A stretch of DNA of 64,000 nucleotides from Maridesulfovibrio sp. (GTDB lineage: Bacteria; Desulfobacterota; Desulfovibrionia; Desulfovibrionales; Desulfovibrionaceae): contig NZ_OY780933.1 in assembly GCF_963676065.1 (NCBI RefSeq), forward strand, positions 1,221,001 through 1,285,000, in the 5' to 3' direction. Positions 63,469 to 64,000 of this stretch are shown here, in pieces (positions within the stretch are counted from its first letter, which is position 1; every line of letters begins with the position of its first letter). The position numbers were made by a program, and so were the translations under genes. The notes under the pieces were generated by a model. That model worked only from the letters and a program-made list of their open reading frames with translations, was not told where the DNA came from and made no database searches.

Positions 63469-63668
63469 ATATATTCCTGATGGATGGAAATGAATTACGG
63501 ATAAAAGAAGTTAGTATTTATTTTTAGGCCGAAACGTCAATAGCAGTCGGTAAGTCAAAAAACAATTTCCAGTCAGGCGGGTATAAAATTATCCGAATTT
63601 CCGCGCCGTTGACGAAACGTACTGCCCATGCAAGAAATTTATGAATAATCTGTACAGGTGAATCGAAA

Positions 63669-64000
63669 ATGGACTCCTCTGTTATATACATATATGAAAG
63701 GATGCCGCTGATCCTGCTTTTTGCCACCGGGTATATCCTTTATCGGGCGACGACCATAGCAGGGCTGCCGGAGTATATGGCTTCGCGCGCAGTGAATTTC
63801 AGCCGCGGGCGTGCGGATCTGCTGCTCCTTTCCCTGATCGGTATTTCCGCGCTGCTCTCCATGTTCATTCCCAATGCGGTAACTGTTCTGGCCATGGTCC
63901 CCGTCATCCGCAAGCTTGATCATGAATTGAAAGCGATGACCACGCCTTTGACACTATCTATTATATACGGAGCGAATATAGGAGGAATGGGTTCATTAAT
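63669..64000 (+). CDS. Ion-transporter-superfamily permease, N-terminal part (runs off window)
   Basis: ATG 63669 follows AGGTGA at 8-nt spacing and the frame is open to the window edge, about 110 residues. Membrane segments are visible (PLILLFATGYILY, ADLLLLSLIGISALLSM). FIPNAVTVLAMVPVI and SIIYGANIGGMGSL match the two substrate-loop patterns of SLC13/ArsB/CitMHS-type permeases. It is divergent from dnaE over 200 bp. The substrate cannot be told from this part. Confidence 0.75.
   Translation, partial: MDSSVIYIYERMPLILLFATGYILYRATTIAGLPEYMASRAVNFSRGRADLLLLSLIGISALLSMFIPNAVTVLAMVPVIRKLDHELKAMTTPLTLSIIYGANIGGMGSL

Overview
The window is a stretch of chromosome from a marine, Gram-negative, sulfate-reducing deltaproteobacterium, most likely a member of the Desulfovibrionaceae close to Maridesulfovibrio (the old Desulfovibrio salexigens group). 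This rests on protein character (two sigma-54 activators, a MucR/Ros regulator, many PAS/Cache/CHASE sensor kinases, an IspDF fusion next to cysS, a DUF3880-type glycosyltransferase next to motAB), on sodium-linked transporters (NhaB and SLC13 types), and on moderate GC with AT-rich spacers. No phage, transposase or CRISPR array is visible. The window is mostly core chromosome with regulatory and surface genes mixed in.

Layout. 1-1367 (minus): a partial TatD-type hydrolase and a glycosyltransferase. 1535-9112 (plus): a sigma-54 activator with a cysteine-rich PAS domain and an altered Walker B motif, a NifX-like protein, then a five-gene run (pseudo-receiver, CBS protein, SLC13 transporter, left-handed beta-helix protein, nhaB) behind a good sigma-54 promoter preceded by 10-bp repeats. 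9331-12048: a MASE1-like membrane protein, histidine kinase and response regulator. 12127-12879: an orphan motB. 12961-19050: MucR-type regulator, glgP, an AMIN protein, and pstB-phoU behind four helically phased Pho-box half sites. 19438-23536: rpsA, sppA and a receiver-TPR protein. 23642-28348 (minus): a large FecR-RTX adhesin. 28593-33278: Cache-PAS kinase, htpX and a DegP-like protease. 33332-34756 (minus): a second sigma-54 activator with a dead receiver. 35221-38919: a polar amino acid ABC transporter whose two permease domains are fused. 38984-43644: two glycosyltransferase proteins and a YkgJ cysteine-cluster protein. 43723-51418: CPBP protease, heptose adenylyltransferase, tRNA-Met, Nif3-like protein, zinc-ribbon coiled-coil protein, rnpB, ispDF, a membrane-anchored unknown, and cysS. 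51527-53704: CHASE4 kinase, a probable 50-residue selenoprotein, and an FmdB-type zinc ribbon. 53777-58867 (minus): an RsbW/STAS switch, FapA-like protein, motA, motB and glycosyltransferase in one operon. 59005-63468 (minus): dtd, queD, dnaE. 63669-64000: start of an ion-transporter-superfamily permease.

The most striking observations are: a tiny membrane ORF (53339-53491) interrupted by an in-frame TGA followed at the correct distance by a bacterial SECIS-like hairpin, which I read as a selenoprotein; a sigma-54 module with an activator, upstream repeats, promoter and structured leader in front of an ion transport operon that contains an uncharacterised beta-helix protein; a partner-switch module transcribed with flagellar stator genes; and a dispersed intergenic repeat family with three copies here, one of which is misread as the N-terminus of a permease by naive ORF calling.
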